Shown here: in pieces, positions 1 through 9,055 of the stretch | Numbering within the stretch: the stretch's first letter is position 1 | Layout: each line of letters begins with the position of its first letter | Assembly: GCF_014645835.1 (NCBI RefSeq) | Contig: NZ_BMMM01000007.1 | Span: forward strand, 261,284-302,220 | Origin: Streptomyces albiflavescens | GTDB taxonomy: Bacteria > Actinomycetota > Actinomycetes > Streptomycetales > Streptomycetaceae | Reading direction: 5' to 3' | DNA: 40,937 nucleotides | Program-made: the position numbers and the translations under genes | The notes under the pieces: model-generated | Database searches by the model: none | Told to the model about the DNA's origin: nothing | What the model saw: the letters and a program-made list of their open reading frames with translations, nothing else

Positions 1-435
1 GAGGGGGCCGTGCAGCAACAGGAGACCGCCGGGCGGGAGTTGGACGTAGGGGCTGCGGGTGGCCCGGTCGGTGGCCGGGTCCCAGAGGTCGGGCAGGACG
101 CGGCCGTTGCCGCCCGCTTCGAGGGGACCGAAGACCTCGCGCCAGAGGGCGCCGGTGTCGACCCAGCCGTCGTAGTAGGCCTCGATGTCTTGGTGGCCGT
201 ACTCGAGCCGGAGCGACGCGGGACGCAGGAAGTCCGCGGTACCGACCACGAGGGAGGACCGGCCGTGTATGCGCAGCGCCTCCGAGACACGGTGGGCGAG
301 GTCGCCGGGGCGTGCGGCCGGGGCTCCGTCGAAGGCGATGCGCGGCCAGGGGCTGCCGTCGTTCGGTTTCAGGTCGAGCAGACGCTCGGTGAGGAGGTCG
401 CCGAGCCGTTCCCAGGTGATCGCTTCGAGTCGCAC
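1..435 (-). CDS. Uridine kinase-like protein, N-terminal 145 codons (runs off the window)
   Basis: Reading the minus strand from GTG at 435 gives an uninterrupted frame to the window edge, beginning VRLEAITWERLGDLL; an in-frame TGA at 454-456 limits the start to this region. The text (LRIHGRSSLVVGTADFLRPASLRLEYG, in parts, then YYDGWVDT and LPDLWDPATDRATRSPYVQLPPGG) matches what I recall of Streptomyces proteins annotated as uridine kinase (phosphoribulokinase/uridine kinase fold, ATP-dependent pyrimidine nucleoside phosphorylation). Odd point: where a P-loop GxxGxGKT is expected after the first strand the sequence reads IAFDGAPAARPGDLA, with no GK(S/T), so catalysis as a kinase is doubtful. 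No good ribosome site is seen before the GTG. The 3' end lies outside the window. Family moderately sure, activity unsure. Confidence 0.72.
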   Translation of the reverse strand, partial: MRLEAITWERLGDLLTERLLDLKPNDGSPWPRIAFDGAPAARPGDLAHRVSEALRIHGRSSLVVGTADFLRPASLRLEYGHQDIEAYYDGWVDTGALWREVFGPLEAGGNGRVLPDLWDPATDRATRSPYVQLPPGGLLLLHGPL

Positions 436-470
436 AGGCCCATGATGCCGCGATCACGAGGTGTTCTCGT

Positions 471-518
471 GGGGCCGGCGGGTGCGAGGAGCTCAGGATG
501 CTCGCACCCGCCGGCCCC
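471..518. promoter_or_regulatory. Perfect 18-bp inverted repeat between divergent genes
   Basis: GGGGCCGGCGGGTGCGAG at 471-488 and its exact complement at 501-518 flank a 12-nt loop. It looks like a strong intrinsic terminator stem but has no T-tract and sits between two genes that point away from each other (starts at 435 on minus and 601 on plus). There is therefore no gene end for it to terminate. It could be a leader structure, an insulator between divergent promoters, or a leftover of a lost gene. Confidence 0.6.
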
Positions 519-600
519 GGAGGACGGCTCACGACCACGACTGACGCGCGCGGCTCACCGGCGGCGTAGATCCCGGGGCGGACGGGGGAATGAACCGCGT

Positions 601-1293
601 ATGGCATCGATCGCAACTCCCCCGCAGCGCACCGGACTTCTCGTCATCCAGCCGCTCAAGAAGCGGCACTGTGCCGAGTGCCGGACCGGGCCACTGGCGC
701 TGCTGGTGCTGGAGGAGGGGTTGCCGCGGTGTCTGGACTGCGCGGATCTGGGGCATCTGGTGTTCCTGCCGCGCGGTGACACGGCGCTGACGCGGAGGTC
801 GAGGGAGGGCAGTGCGCTGTCGGCGGTGGTGGTGCGGTTCAACCGGCGGCGGAGCCGGTACGAGCGACAGGGCGTTCTCGTCGAGGAGACGGCGCTCGCC
901 CGGGCCGAGAAGCGGTGCCTGGCGGACGCGGAGGCGCGGCGGCGACGCCGGGTGCGGGACGCGCGGCGGCGCGAGGCGGAGGATCTGCGGTTCACGGACA
1001 CGTTCGCGCGGGAGATACGCCGGCTGTTTCCCGGTTGCCCGGCCGACCGTGCACAGACGATCGCCGCGCATGCCTCGGTGCGCGGCAGCGGGCGGGTCGG
1101 GCGCAGCGCCGCGGGTCGTGCGCTGTCCGAGGCCGCGGTGACCGCGGCGGTCCGCGCCTCCGTACGGCATACGGACACGCCGTACGACCAGTTGCTGATG
1201 AGCGGTGTGCCGCGGCATGAGGCGCGGCGGCGGATCGCCGGGGCCGTGGACACCACACTGCGGGGATGGCACGCGGGGCGTGCGCCGACGTGA
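601..1293 (+). CDS. DUF2293 domain protein with Cys4 zinc-ribbon-like N-terminus
   Basis: 230 residues from ATG at 601 (GGGGGA about 9 nt upstream). The N-terminus has two CxxC pairs (CAEC near residue 22 and CLDC near residue 43), consistent with a small zinc ribbon. A highly basic arginine-rich middle follows (about residues 75-125, probably helical), then the DUF2293 region (about 130-225: FAREIRRLFPGCP, AAHASVRGSGRVGRSAAGR, HTDTPYDQLLMSG). The family is common in actinobacteria and of unknown function; the basic middle suggests nucleic-acid contact, which is inference. It stands alone, with a repeat tract downstream. Confidence 0.85.
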   Translation: MASIATPPQRTGLLVIQPLKKRHCAECRTGPLALLVLEEGLPRCLDCADLGHLVFLPRGDTALTRRSREGSALSAVVVRFNRRRSRYERQGVLVEETALARAEKRCLADAEARRRRRVRDARRREAEDLRFTDTFAREIRRLFPGCPADRAQTIAAHASVRGSGRVGRSAAGRALSEAAVTAAVRASVRHTDTPYDQLLMSGVPRHEARRRIAGAVDTTLRGWHAGRAPT

Positions 1294-1342
1294 CCGGGCG
1301 CCATCGACGACTTCGGCCAATTCGCCACTACAGCCGCTTCAC

Positions 1343-1447
1343 CACTTCAGCACTTCAGCACTTCAGCCACTTCAGCACTTCAGCCACTTCAGCCACTTCG
1401 CCACTTCGGCCGCACCGACCACACCGACCACACCGACCGCACCGACC
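1343..1447. repeat. Degenerate short tandem repeats in a 333-bp intergenic stretch
   Basis: The gap 1294-1626 holds about eight copies of an 8-9 bp unit close to CACTTCAGC (1343-1408), followed by about four copies of CACACCGAC-like 9-mers (1413-1447). The rest of the gap shows no gene I can support; frames that cross the tract have poor codon usage. Such simple repeats are unusual in Streptomyces intergenic DNA and suggest slippage expansion. Confidence 0.75.
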
Positions 1448-1626
1448 TGTCGACCTGTCGGGCGGCAGCGCCGGGGTCGGCATCGCCCGGACAAGCCCGC
1501 CTGGACGCTCGCGTATGCGCCCGCACCCCTCGACCATGGTCACTGTCCCCGTACGGGATTTCACTTGTGGTGACGGTAGGGCGCCGTGCAGGATCTTTGA
1601 TCTCGGGGATCGATGCGGGGGTTGTC

Positions 1627-2106
1627 ATGATCGATGGGCCGTATTTCGTGCTGACGTTGCTGGGTGTGCTCGGCTGCGGGCTGGTGGCCGGGGTGTTCTG
1701 CGGGTTCTCGACGTTCGTGATGAGGGGGCTCGCCGAGCTGCCGCCAGCGCAGGGGGTCGCCGCGATGAACGCGATCAATGTCGCCGCGCTGCGCCCGGCG
1801 TTCATGCTGGTGTTCCTGAGCTCGGCAGGGCTGTGCGCGGTTCTCGCCGTGGTGACGTTCGTGCTGTTGCCGGACGACGGGACGGTGGAGCTGCTGCTGG
1901 GTAGCGCGCTGTATCTGTTCGGGTCGTTCGGGGTGACGGTCGTCGCCAACGTGCCGCGCAACGAGACGCTGCTCAAGATGGACCCCGGGACGCCGGAGGC
2001 GGCCGTGTACTGGCGTACGTACGTGCGCGAGTGGACGACGTGGAATCACATCCGCACGGTCGCGTCGGCCGCCGCGGCGATCTCGTACACGCTCGCCCTC
2101 ACCTGA
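1627..2106 (+). CDS. DUF1772 / anthrone oxygenase-like integral membrane protein
   Basis: 159 residues from ATG at 1627, chosen because GGGGG lies just upstream and the first membrane segment starts at once (FVLTLLGVLGCGLVAGVFCGF). Four hydrophobic segments are visible (about residues 5-25, 55-78, 85-107, 137-157). Between the third and fourth is the family motif NVPRNETLLKMDP...YWRTYVREWTTWNHIRT, where the invariant N and the W-NH-R cluster are kept. The family includes anthrone oxygenases and many uncharacterised membrane proteins; substrate is unknown. No operon partner: the next gene starts 236 bp downstream with its own leader. Confidence 0.85.
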   Translation: MIDGPYFVLTLLGVLGCGLVAGVFCGFSTFVMRGLAELPPAQGVAAMNAINVAALRPAFMLVFLSSAGLCAVLAVVTFVLLPDDGTVELLLGSALYLFGSFGVTVVANVPRNETLLKMDPGTPEAAVYWRTYVREWTTWNHIRTVASAAAAISYTLALT

Positions 2107-2342
2107 GGCACACGACCTCCCTGAGGGCGCGGCGCCGGAGCACCCGAGGCGGACACTCACCTCACTCGAGGGCGGCGCATGCGCGACGAGGAAGCCCAGC
2201 GGGAGCGACCCCTCAGCTGAGCGGCGACGCCCACGGAGGGGACGTATCGTGGCGGGAAAGGAGTGTCGCCCGACGGCCGTGGGCCGATCGTGTCCGACGG
2301 CCGCGCGCCTCCGTGCCCGTCGCGTACGCAAGGGAGACGGCC

Positions 2343-3830
<1,488 letters not shown>

Positions 3831-3976
3831 GAATCCCGCCACCGAGCACCACCGAACGCCACCGAGTGCGGCTCAGTTCGGCACCGCGAACCGGGCCGTC
3901 GTGGTGCCTCGCCGTTGCGGCGGAACGGAGTTGTCGCTCATCGGTTCCGGTCGGAGGTCTCCGCGCGCAGCGGGGT

Positions 3977-4513
3977 CTATCGCTCGTCGGTGCCCGCCAC
4001 CTTCGCCGTCGACAGCGCCACGCGATTCCATGTGTTGATCGTGAAGATCAGGGCCAGGACGTGAGCCAGTTCCTGGTCGTCGAAGACCGCGGCGGCCTGC
4101 GCGTACACGTCGTCGGGCACGCCCGCGTCGGCGACCCGCGTGACGGCCTCCGTCAGCGCGAGGGCCGCCTGCTCCCGGGGCGTGAAGAAGTGACGGGCCT
4201 CGCGCCACACCGCGACCATGTGCAGCCGGTCCTCGCTCTCGCCGGCCTTGCGGGCGTCGTTGGTGTGCATGTGAAGGCAGTAGGCGCAGTGGTTGAGGTG
4301 CGAGGCGCGGATCTGGATCAGTTCGACGAGGGCCGGGTCGAGCCCGTCGCGGGCCGCCGCGTCGAAGCCGATGAGGGCCCGGAAGACCTTCGGGGCGGAC
4401 TTCGCGAAGTCGAGCCGGGGGTTTTCGGCCACGGACGCCACGCCCCCAGCAACACCAGCAGAGGCAGTAGAGGAGGAGGTTCCGGCCGTCGTGTGCATCG
4501 TGTTCGTCGTCAT
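3977..4513 (-). CDS. Carboxymuconolactone decarboxylase / AhpD-like protein
   Basis: 178 residues from ATG at 4513. The AhpD core is clear: LVELIQIRASHLNHCAYCLHMHTNDARKAGE, carrying the CxxC pair and the following His of alkylhydroperoxidase D-like proteins, then REQAALALTEAVTRV and LIFTINTWNRVALST. Proteins of this type reduce peroxides or act as small redox partners. The start at 4513 fits a minus-strand TAGATT (4526-4521) whose predicted transcript start is about one base before the ATG, giving a nearly leaderless mRNA; ATG at 4519 is the alternative. The MocR-type regulator starts only 47 bp away in the other direction and probably controls this gene. Confidence 0.88.
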   Translation of the reverse strand: MTTNTMHTTAGTSSSTASAGVAGGVASVAENPRLDFAKSAPKVFRALIGFDAAARDGLDPALVELIQIRASHLNHCAYCLHMHTNDARKAGESEDRLHMVAVWREARHFFTPREQAALALTEAVTRVADAGVPDDVYAQAAAVFDDQELAHVLALIFTINTWNRVALSTAKVAGTDER

Positions 4514-4560
4514 GACCATGAATCTACGGGCCGGAAAGACCGACTGTAGGGTGCATTTCC
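4514..4560. promoter_or_regulatory. Short divergent promoter region, AhpD-like gene / MocR regulator
   Basis: Only 47 bp separate the two start codons. Minus strand: TAGATT at 4526-4521 as a -10 for the AhpD-like gene. Plus strand: TAGGGT at 4546-4551 as a -10 for the regulator, putting its transcript start near 4558. Both mRNAs would be leaderless or nearly so, and the promoters overlap, so one bound MocR protein could act on both. No clear -35 boxes. Inference from spacing only. Confidence 0.4.
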
Positions 4561-5970
4561 ATGGCGGAATCATGGGTCAATTACGCGGAGCGCATCGGCG
4601 CCGACCTGCACCTGGAGCTGTCGGGTTCGGGCGGGCGGCGGGCCGCGCTGATCCGTGCGCTGCGCGAGGCCGTACGCAGCGGCAGGCTCGCCCCGGGCAC
4701 CCGGCTGCCGCCGTACCGTTCGCTCGCCGCCGACCTGGGCGTCGCACGCAACACCGTCGCCGACGCGTACGCCGAGCTCGTGGCCGAGGGCTGGCTGACC
4801 GCCCGGCAGGGCTCGGGCACACGGGTCGCCGAGCGCGCCGTGCCGCCGGGCGCCCCCGCGCGCGTGCCGAAGAAGGCGTCTCCACGCGCGCGTGGGCCCC
4901 GGCACGACCTGCGGCAGGGCACGCCGGACACTGCCTCGTTCCCGCGCGCCGACTGGCTCACGTCGTACCGCCGAGCCCTCCAGCAGGCGCCCCACGAGGT
5001 CTTCGGGCCCGGCGATCCGGCGGGGCGGATCGAGCTGCGCGAGGCGCTCGCCGAGTACTTGGCACGCGCGCGCGGCGTACGCACGGAGCCCGGACGGATC
5101 GTGATCTGCTCCGGCTTCGCCCATGCCCTGCGGCTGCTCTTCCCCGCCGTCCTGCGGGGCCCGCTGGCTGTCGAGTCGTACGGTCTCGGTTTCCACCGCG
5201 AGCTGCTGGCCGCCGCGTCCGTACGGACCGTTCCGCTGCCCCTGGACGAAGACGGCGCCCAGGTCGCCGAGTTGGGCAGGGAGCGGGCCGTACTTCTCAC
5301 GCCCGCACACCAGTTCCCGACCGGTGGTCCGCTGCATCCCGAGCGGCGCACCGCGGTGATCGGCTGGGCACGCGCGCGTGGCGGGGTGATTCTGGAGGAC
5401 GACTACGACGGGGAGTTCCGCTACGACCGCAAGCCCGTCGGCGCCGTACAGGGCCTCGACCCCGAGCAGGTCATCCACATCGGCTCGCTCAGCAAGAGCC
5501 TGTCGCCCGCGCTGCGGCTGGGCTGGATGGTCCTTCCGGAGCGGTTCGTCGACGCCGTACTCGCCGTCAAGGGTGAACGGGAAGCCTGGGCCAGTGTGTT
5601 GGACCAGCTGTCGCTCGCGGACTTCATCGTTTCCGGGTCGTACGACCGCCACGTGCGGCGGATGCGGCAACGGTACCGGGCGCGGCGGGACCGTCTCGTG
5701 GCCGCACTCGCCGCGCGGGCACCGCACATCGAAGTCACCGGGATCGCGGCCGGGCTGCACGCGGTGCTGCGGCTGCCGCCCCGGACCGAGCGGTCGGCGG
5801 TCAAGGCCGCCGTCTGGCAGGGCGTTGCACTCGACGGGCTCGCCGAGTTCCGGCACCCGGCGGCGGTGACGGCCGCGCCGGACGGGCTGGTGGTCGGCTA
5901 TGCGACGCCCGCGGAGCATGCCTACGGGGCGGCGCTCGACGCGCTGTGCGGGGTGTTGCCGCCGGGCTGA
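4561..5970 (+). CDS. MocR/PdxR-type transcription regulator (GntR HTH fused to aminotransferase fold)
   Basis: 469 residues, the usual MocR length. A winged-helix GntR domain occupies about residues 25-90 (IRALREAVRSGRLAPGTRLP, LGVARNTVADAYAEL, GWLTARQGSGTRVA). After a basic linker comes a fold-type I aminotransferase domain with DDYDGEFRY near residue 282 and the PLP lysine in GSLSKSLSP (about residue 312). Such proteins use PLP or an amino compound as signal and often autoregulate and control a divergent neighbour. Here the neighbour is the AhpD-like gene 47 bp away. Its TGA at 5968-5970 abuts the broken end of an antisense methyltransferase remnant. Confidence 0.92.
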   Translation: MAESWVNYAERIGADLHLELSGSGGRRAALIRALREAVRSGRLAPGTRLPPYRSLAADLGVARNTVADAYAELVAEGWLTARQGSGTRVAERAVPPGAPARVPKKASPRARGPRHDLRQGTPDTASFPRADWLTSYRRALQQAPHEVFGPGDPAGRIELREALAEYLARARGVRTEPGRIVICSGFAHALRLLFPAVLRGPLAVESYGLGFHRELLAAASVRTVPLPLDEDGAQVAELGRERAVLLTPAHQFPTGGPLHPERRTAVIGWARARGGVILEDDYDGEFRYDRKPVGAVQGLDPEQVIHIGSLSKSLSPALRLGWMVLPERFVDAVLAVKGEREAWASVLDQLSLADFIVSGSYDRHVRRMRQRYRARRDRLVAALAARAPHIEVTGIAAGLHAVLRLPPRTERSAVKAAVWQGVALDGLAEFRHPAAVTAAPDGLVVGYATPAEHAYGAALDALCGVLPPG

Positions 5971-6389
5971 CCGCAGTGCCAGGGTGACGCCGACCGCCTT
6001 GAGCTTCTCGACGGCGGCTGCCGACTCTTCCGGTGTGAAGTCGGCGGTGGCGTGGGTCATCATCGGATAGCTGCCGGAGGGCAGTTCGGACAGCAGCCGG
6101 CCGGTGGCGCTGTCCAGGAACTGCCGTACGCCGTTCTGGGCCGGCCTGGGGGTCCCCCCCAAGCGTTCATGGGGGTCCCCCCAGGCGTTCAGCGCTGGGG
6201 GAGCGTGGCACGGTGCATGAACGCGCGGTTGACCCGTGCCATCACCGGCACCCTCGGGTCGAGGACGAGCATCTGCCGCCCCATCTCCTCGTCGACGGGG
6301 TAGTTGTCCTTGCCGCCGAGATACCAGTCGTACATCCGCGCGGGATGCGGCTTGCTCGTGTCGATCTCGATGGGGAGCCGGCCGGTCAT
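5971..6389 (-). pseudogene. Broken DUF574-type SAM-dependent methyltransferase
   Basis: Two separated pieces of one family lie in order on the minus strand. The N-terminal piece (6389-6189, with GGAGA before its ATG) reads MTGRLPIEIDTSKPHPARMYDWYLGGKDNYPVDEE..., the hallmark start of the Streptomyces DUF574/SAV2177-like methyltransferases, and stops after 66 residues. The C-terminal piece (about 6135-5971) reads RQFLDSATGRLL...LPSGSYPMMTHATADFTPEE, then loses its end exactly at the MocR stop codon and runs on open antisense to that gene. Members are normally near 270 residues, so roughly the middle 150 residues, including the SAM-binding core, and the tail are gone. A GC-palindrome element fills the gap. 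Confidence 0.8.
6145..6200. repeat. Duplicated G-run/C-run palindromes inside the methyltransferase remnant
   Basis: Two near-identical 22-24 bp units, each a palindrome of the form TGGGGGTCCCCCCA followed by AGCGTTCA or GGCGTTCA, lie in tandem, then GCTGGGGGAGCG. I recall similar G5-6/C5-6 hairpin units as common dispersed sequences in Streptomyces. Here the unit sits exactly where the central part of the methyltransferase is missing. Confidence 0.6.
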
Positions 6390-6473
6390 GACCGTCTCCG
6401 TAAGTCCGTGCCGCGGTAAGTATTCAAGTCATTGCCAAAATCAGGGAAGTGGGAAAAAGGGAGCACACATGGG

Positions 6474-6737
6474 TCAGGAGAGAAGGAAGTCCGCCTCTCC
6501 CGCCTTCGCGCCCTGGATGAACGCGGTCATCTCGCCCGGTGTGTAGATGAGGGCGGGTCCGTCGGGGTCCGCCGACTGGCGGACCGCGATGCGCCCGTCG
6601 GCGAGCTTCATCGCCTCCAGGCAATTGCCGCCGTTTCCGCCGCTCCACGGCTTGTGCCAACCCTCGTTGCCCAACTCGCGGGCAGGCATTCCGTTGTAGA
6701 TGCGCACATTGCGTATCCGCGGCTTGATGCGTTCCAT
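6474..6737 (-). CDS. DUF397 domain protein
   Basis: 87 residues; ATG at 6737 directly follows the TGA of the upstream XRE gene (TGAATG), so translation is coupled. Family landmarks: WHKPWSGGNGGNCLEAMKL (the usual W-K-S-S/G-G-NCVEV element), GRIAVRQSADPDGPALIYTPGEMTAFI, and a short tail. DUF397 proteins occur in many copies in Streptomyces, nearly always beside an XRE regulator of the Scr1/WhiJ/AbaA type, and are thought to modulate it. Size and position fit exactly. Confidence 0.92.
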   Translation of the reverse strand: MERIKPRIRNVRIYNGMPARELGNEGWHKPWSGGNGGNCLEAMKLADGRIAVRQSADPDGPALIYTPGEMTAFIQGAKAGEADFLLS

Positions 6738-7598
6738 TCACAGCTCCTTGCGGAGATCCCGGAGGATCTCCTTCGTGCGATGTGCCGTAGCGGCCTGAGC
6801 CGCCATGCGGTCCATGACCTCGAGGTGGGTCGCCACCTCCGAGCGCGCGTCCAGGTAGACGGCGCCGGTCAGGTACTCGCTGTAGACCATGTCCGGGAGT
6901 TCCGGCATGGCAAAGCGGAACAGCACGAAGGGCCCATAGGTGCCGGGGTGCGGACCCGAGGAGAACGGGATCACCTGCAGCGTCACATGGGGCAACTTCG
7001 TGGCCTGGAGCAACTTGTCGATCTGCGCGCGCATCACCTCGGGACCGCCGATGGGGCGGCGCAGGGCCGTCTCGTCCATCACGGCCCAGATCCGGGGTGC
7101 GTCCTCACGAGTGAGCAGATCCTGGCGTTGCATGCGCAGCGCCACATGCCGTTCGATGTCCTCGGGTCTGGTCTGACCGATGGCGCCCGCCTTCAGGACA
7201 CCGCGCGCGTAGTCCTCGGTCTGCATCAGACCGGGCACGAAGTGAGGCTCGTACGAGCGGATGAGCGCGGCCGCGCCCTCCAGACTCACGTGCATCGAGA
7301 ACCAGTCCGGCAGGATGTCGTGGAACCGCTGCCACCAGCCCGGTTTGTTGGCCTCCTCGGCCAGTTGGACGAAGGCCTCGGCCTCCTCGTCGCTGACGCC
7401 GTACGACTTCAGCAGTAGTTGGAGGTACGGGATTTTGAGGGAGACCTCGGCCATCTCCATACGGCGGACCGTGGCGGGCGCGACACGCAGGATGCGCGCG
7501 GCCTCCTCACGCTTGAGACCCGCGCGTTCCCGCAGGTCCAGCAGGCGTCGGCCGAGGACGACCTGACCGACCGTCGGCGCGGACCGCGGTTCGCTCAC
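6738..7598 (-). CDS. XRE-family regulator with DUF5753 domain (WhiJ/AbaA/Scr1 type)
   Basis: 286 residues from GTG at 7598, chosen over a longer open frame because GGAGGTGGGAC precedes it directly. Helix-turn-helix at about residues 10-70 (LGRRLLDLRERAGLKREEAARILRV...RRMEMAEVSLKIPYLQLLL), then the DUF5753 ligand-like domain (IRSYEPHFVPGLMQTEDYARGVL, ALRMQRQDLL, HVTLQVIPFSSGPHPGTYGPFVLF, VYLDARSEV). In Streptomyces such regulators, with a DUF397 partner and a nearby ATPase, influence sporulation and antibiotic production. The trio is complete here: DUF397 immediately downstream and the ATPase divergent across a 180-bp region with two inverted repeats. Confidence 0.93.
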   Translation of the reverse strand: MSEPRSAPTVGQVVLGRRLLDLRERAGLKREEAARILRVAPATVRRMEMAEVSLKIPYLQLLLKSYGVSDEEAEAFVQLAEEANKPGWWQRFHDILPDWFSMHVSLEGAAALIRSYEPHFVPGLMQTEDYARGVLKAGAIGQTRPEDIERHVALRMQRQDLLTREDAPRIWAVMDETALRRPIGGPEVMRAQIDKLLQATKLPHVTLQVIPFSSGPHPGTYGPFVLFRFAMPELPDMVYSEYLTGAVYLDARSEVATHLEVMDRMAAQAATAHRTKEILRDLRKEL

Positions 7599-7725
7599 GT
7601 CCCACCTCCACTGAGTCCGGACAGCCCGGGCGGCGCCGTTCGGGGTCTCTCTCGACTGCCCCAACTGGCGCCGCTCGACGTGCTGTTGCGAGCAGTGTGC
7701 CACGCGCCTTCACGGAGTCACACGG

Positions 7726-7761
7726 CACTCTGCATTTTTCAGAGTGACACTTGCCAAGTGT
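7726..7761. promoter_or_regulatory. Two adjacent inverted repeats between XRE regulator and ATPase genes
   Basis: CACTCTG at 7726-7732 pairs with CAGAGTG at 7740-7746 (7-nt spacer). It is followed at once by ACACTTG-C-CAAGTGT at 7747-7761. They lie in the local A/T-richer patch upstream of the ATPase start (7778) and 128 bp or more upstream of the XRE start. Good candidate operators for the XRE regulator; binding is inferred. Confidence 0.55.
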
Positions 7762-7777
7762 TCACGGCGGGGCGATA

Positions 7778-8458
7778 GTGGCAAGCGTGACTCCGTCCGC
7801 GCCGTTAGGAACAGACGCCGCCGAAGACCGGACCGACCTCCGTGCCGCCGCTGGGCTCCGCCCCGGCGCGGCCGCCGAGCGCCGGCTCCGCTTCGAGCTG
7901 GCCGCACACCCGGGATCCGTCGCTCAGGCCAGACGTCTGGCGCGTGCCCGGCTGTCCGGCTGGGCGGTGTGCGAGGACACCTGCGACACGGCGGCCCTCG
8001 TCATCTCCGAGCTGGTCACCAACGCGATCGTGCACGCCGCGGGCGAACGCGTCGTCTGCGAGCTGCACGACCGCGACGACATCGTGCGAATAGCCGTGCG
8101 CGACGAGGGATGCGCTCCGAGTGAACCGCATCCCTCGCCCCAGCGGCCCGAGGAGGAGCACGGGAGGGGATTGCTCCTCGTCGCGGCCGTGTCCAGGGCC
8201 TGGGGGGCCCAGGACACCGGGCCCGGCCTGCTGGTCTGGGCGGAGCTGGAGCGCGTGGCGGGCGGGGCGGACTCGGACACCGGAGCACACCCGGATCCAG
8301 GCTGGCGCGCGACGGACACCGAAATACGTTCCGACCTGGGCTGGAGCGCGAAGAAGCCACCGGCCGACGGCCGGGGCGCCGGGACGGAGGCGTTCTGGGG
8401 AACGGGAACCACGGGAGTCCCCCCGGTCGAACCGGGCCTCGATTGGGGGAAGGTGTGA
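7778..8458 (+). CDS. ATP-binding protein, RsbW-like HATPase (anti-sigma-factor-kinase fold)
   Basis: 226 residues from GTG at 7778 (GTG at 7787 is an alternative). GHKL ATPase signs: N-box SELVTNAIVHA near residue 80, G1-like DEGC near 112, G2-like EEHGRGLLLV near 130. The region after about residue 155 is a disordered Gly/Pro/Asp-rich tail. These single-domain ATPases resemble SpoIIAB/RsbW kinases and are the standard third partner of XRE-DUF397 pairs in Streptomyces. The next gene overlaps the stop by 4 bp (GTGA). Confidence 0.88.
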   Translation: MASVTPSAPLGTDAAEDRTDLRAAAGLRPGAAAERRLRFELAAHPGSVAQARRLARARLSGWAVCEDTCDTAALVISELVTNAIVHAAGERVVCELHDRDDIVRIAVRDEGCAPSEPHPSPQRPEEEHGRGLLLVAAVSRAWGAQDTGPGLLVWAELERVAGGADSDTGAHPDPGWRATDTEIRSDLGWSAKKPPADGRGAGTEAFWGTGTTGVPPVEPGLDWGKV

Positions 8459-8901
8459 GAGGTACCTCGGCAACGGGGCCTGGAGCGCAGGTCCTGAGCC
8501 TCGACACGCTGGTCCGCCTGAAGCGCGGGCAGCGGATGCCGGGGCCGCTGAGGCGTCTCCTCGTCCCCGAGGGCATGACCGCGCCGCTGGGCTGCGACGC
8601 GGTGTCGGTGCCCGCCCGCTTCGGACCTCTGCTGCTGCCGCGACTGCCCCGCGTGGGCTGTGTCTACGCCGACGGGGCGCACTGGTGGTGGATCGTGCCC
8701 TCCGACTCCGACGTCGCGCTGGAGTGGCCGGCGCCCGCGCGTTACGCCACGGGCGCGGTCGTACCGGACACGCCAGCCCCTCCCGGGCTCATCCACAAAC
8801 CGGACGGCACGCTTCCGTACACCCCGCCGATCCCCCTCTATCTGGCCCTGTGCCAGGTCACCGGAACCACACCCGCTTGGTCGCGTCCGATCAGCGCGTA
8901 G
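8455..8901 (+). CDS. Small Streptomyces protein of unknown function, coupled to the ATPase
   Basis: 148 residues from GTG at 8455, which overlaps the ATPase TGA (GTGA), the usual sign of coupled translation; an in-frame ATG at 8443 is possible. The text holds LSLDTLVRLKRGQRMPGPLRRLLVPEGM, then VGCVYADGAHWWWIVPSDSDVALEWPAPARYATGAVV and a proline-rich end. No membrane segment or known motif is seen. Third positions are strongly G/C, so it is probably real. I do not recognise the family; its place suggests a role in the same regulatory unit. Confidence 0.75.
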   Translation: MRGTSATGPGAQVLSLDTLVRLKRGQRMPGPLRRLLVPEGMTAPLGCDAVSVPARFGPLLLPRLPRVGCVYADGAHWWWIVPSDSDVALEWPAPARYATGAVVPDTPAPPGLIHKPDGTLPYTPPIPLYLALCQVTGTTPAWSRPISA

Positions 8902-9017
8902 GCGCTCAGGTCGGGCGCGGGGCCTCAGGCACCGCAGGAGTGTCCGAAGTGTGCCCGTCGGTGCGCCGGTCACCGCAAAACCCCGCTGCCACCGTGCGTG
9001 GAGCGGCGCGTTCCTGG

Positions 9018-9040
9018 GGAATGGACCGTTCGTCCATTCC
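9018..9040. promoter_or_regulatory. Perfect 9-bp inverted repeat in front of the ABC exporter
   Basis: GGAATGGAC at 9018-9026 and GTCCATTCC at 9032-9040 with a 5-nt loop, ending 3 nt before the GGGGAGG ribosome site of the gene at 9056. It could be an operator or an mRNA hairpin that affects ribosome access. Confidence 0.5.
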
Positions 9041-9055
9041 TGGGGGAGGCCAACG

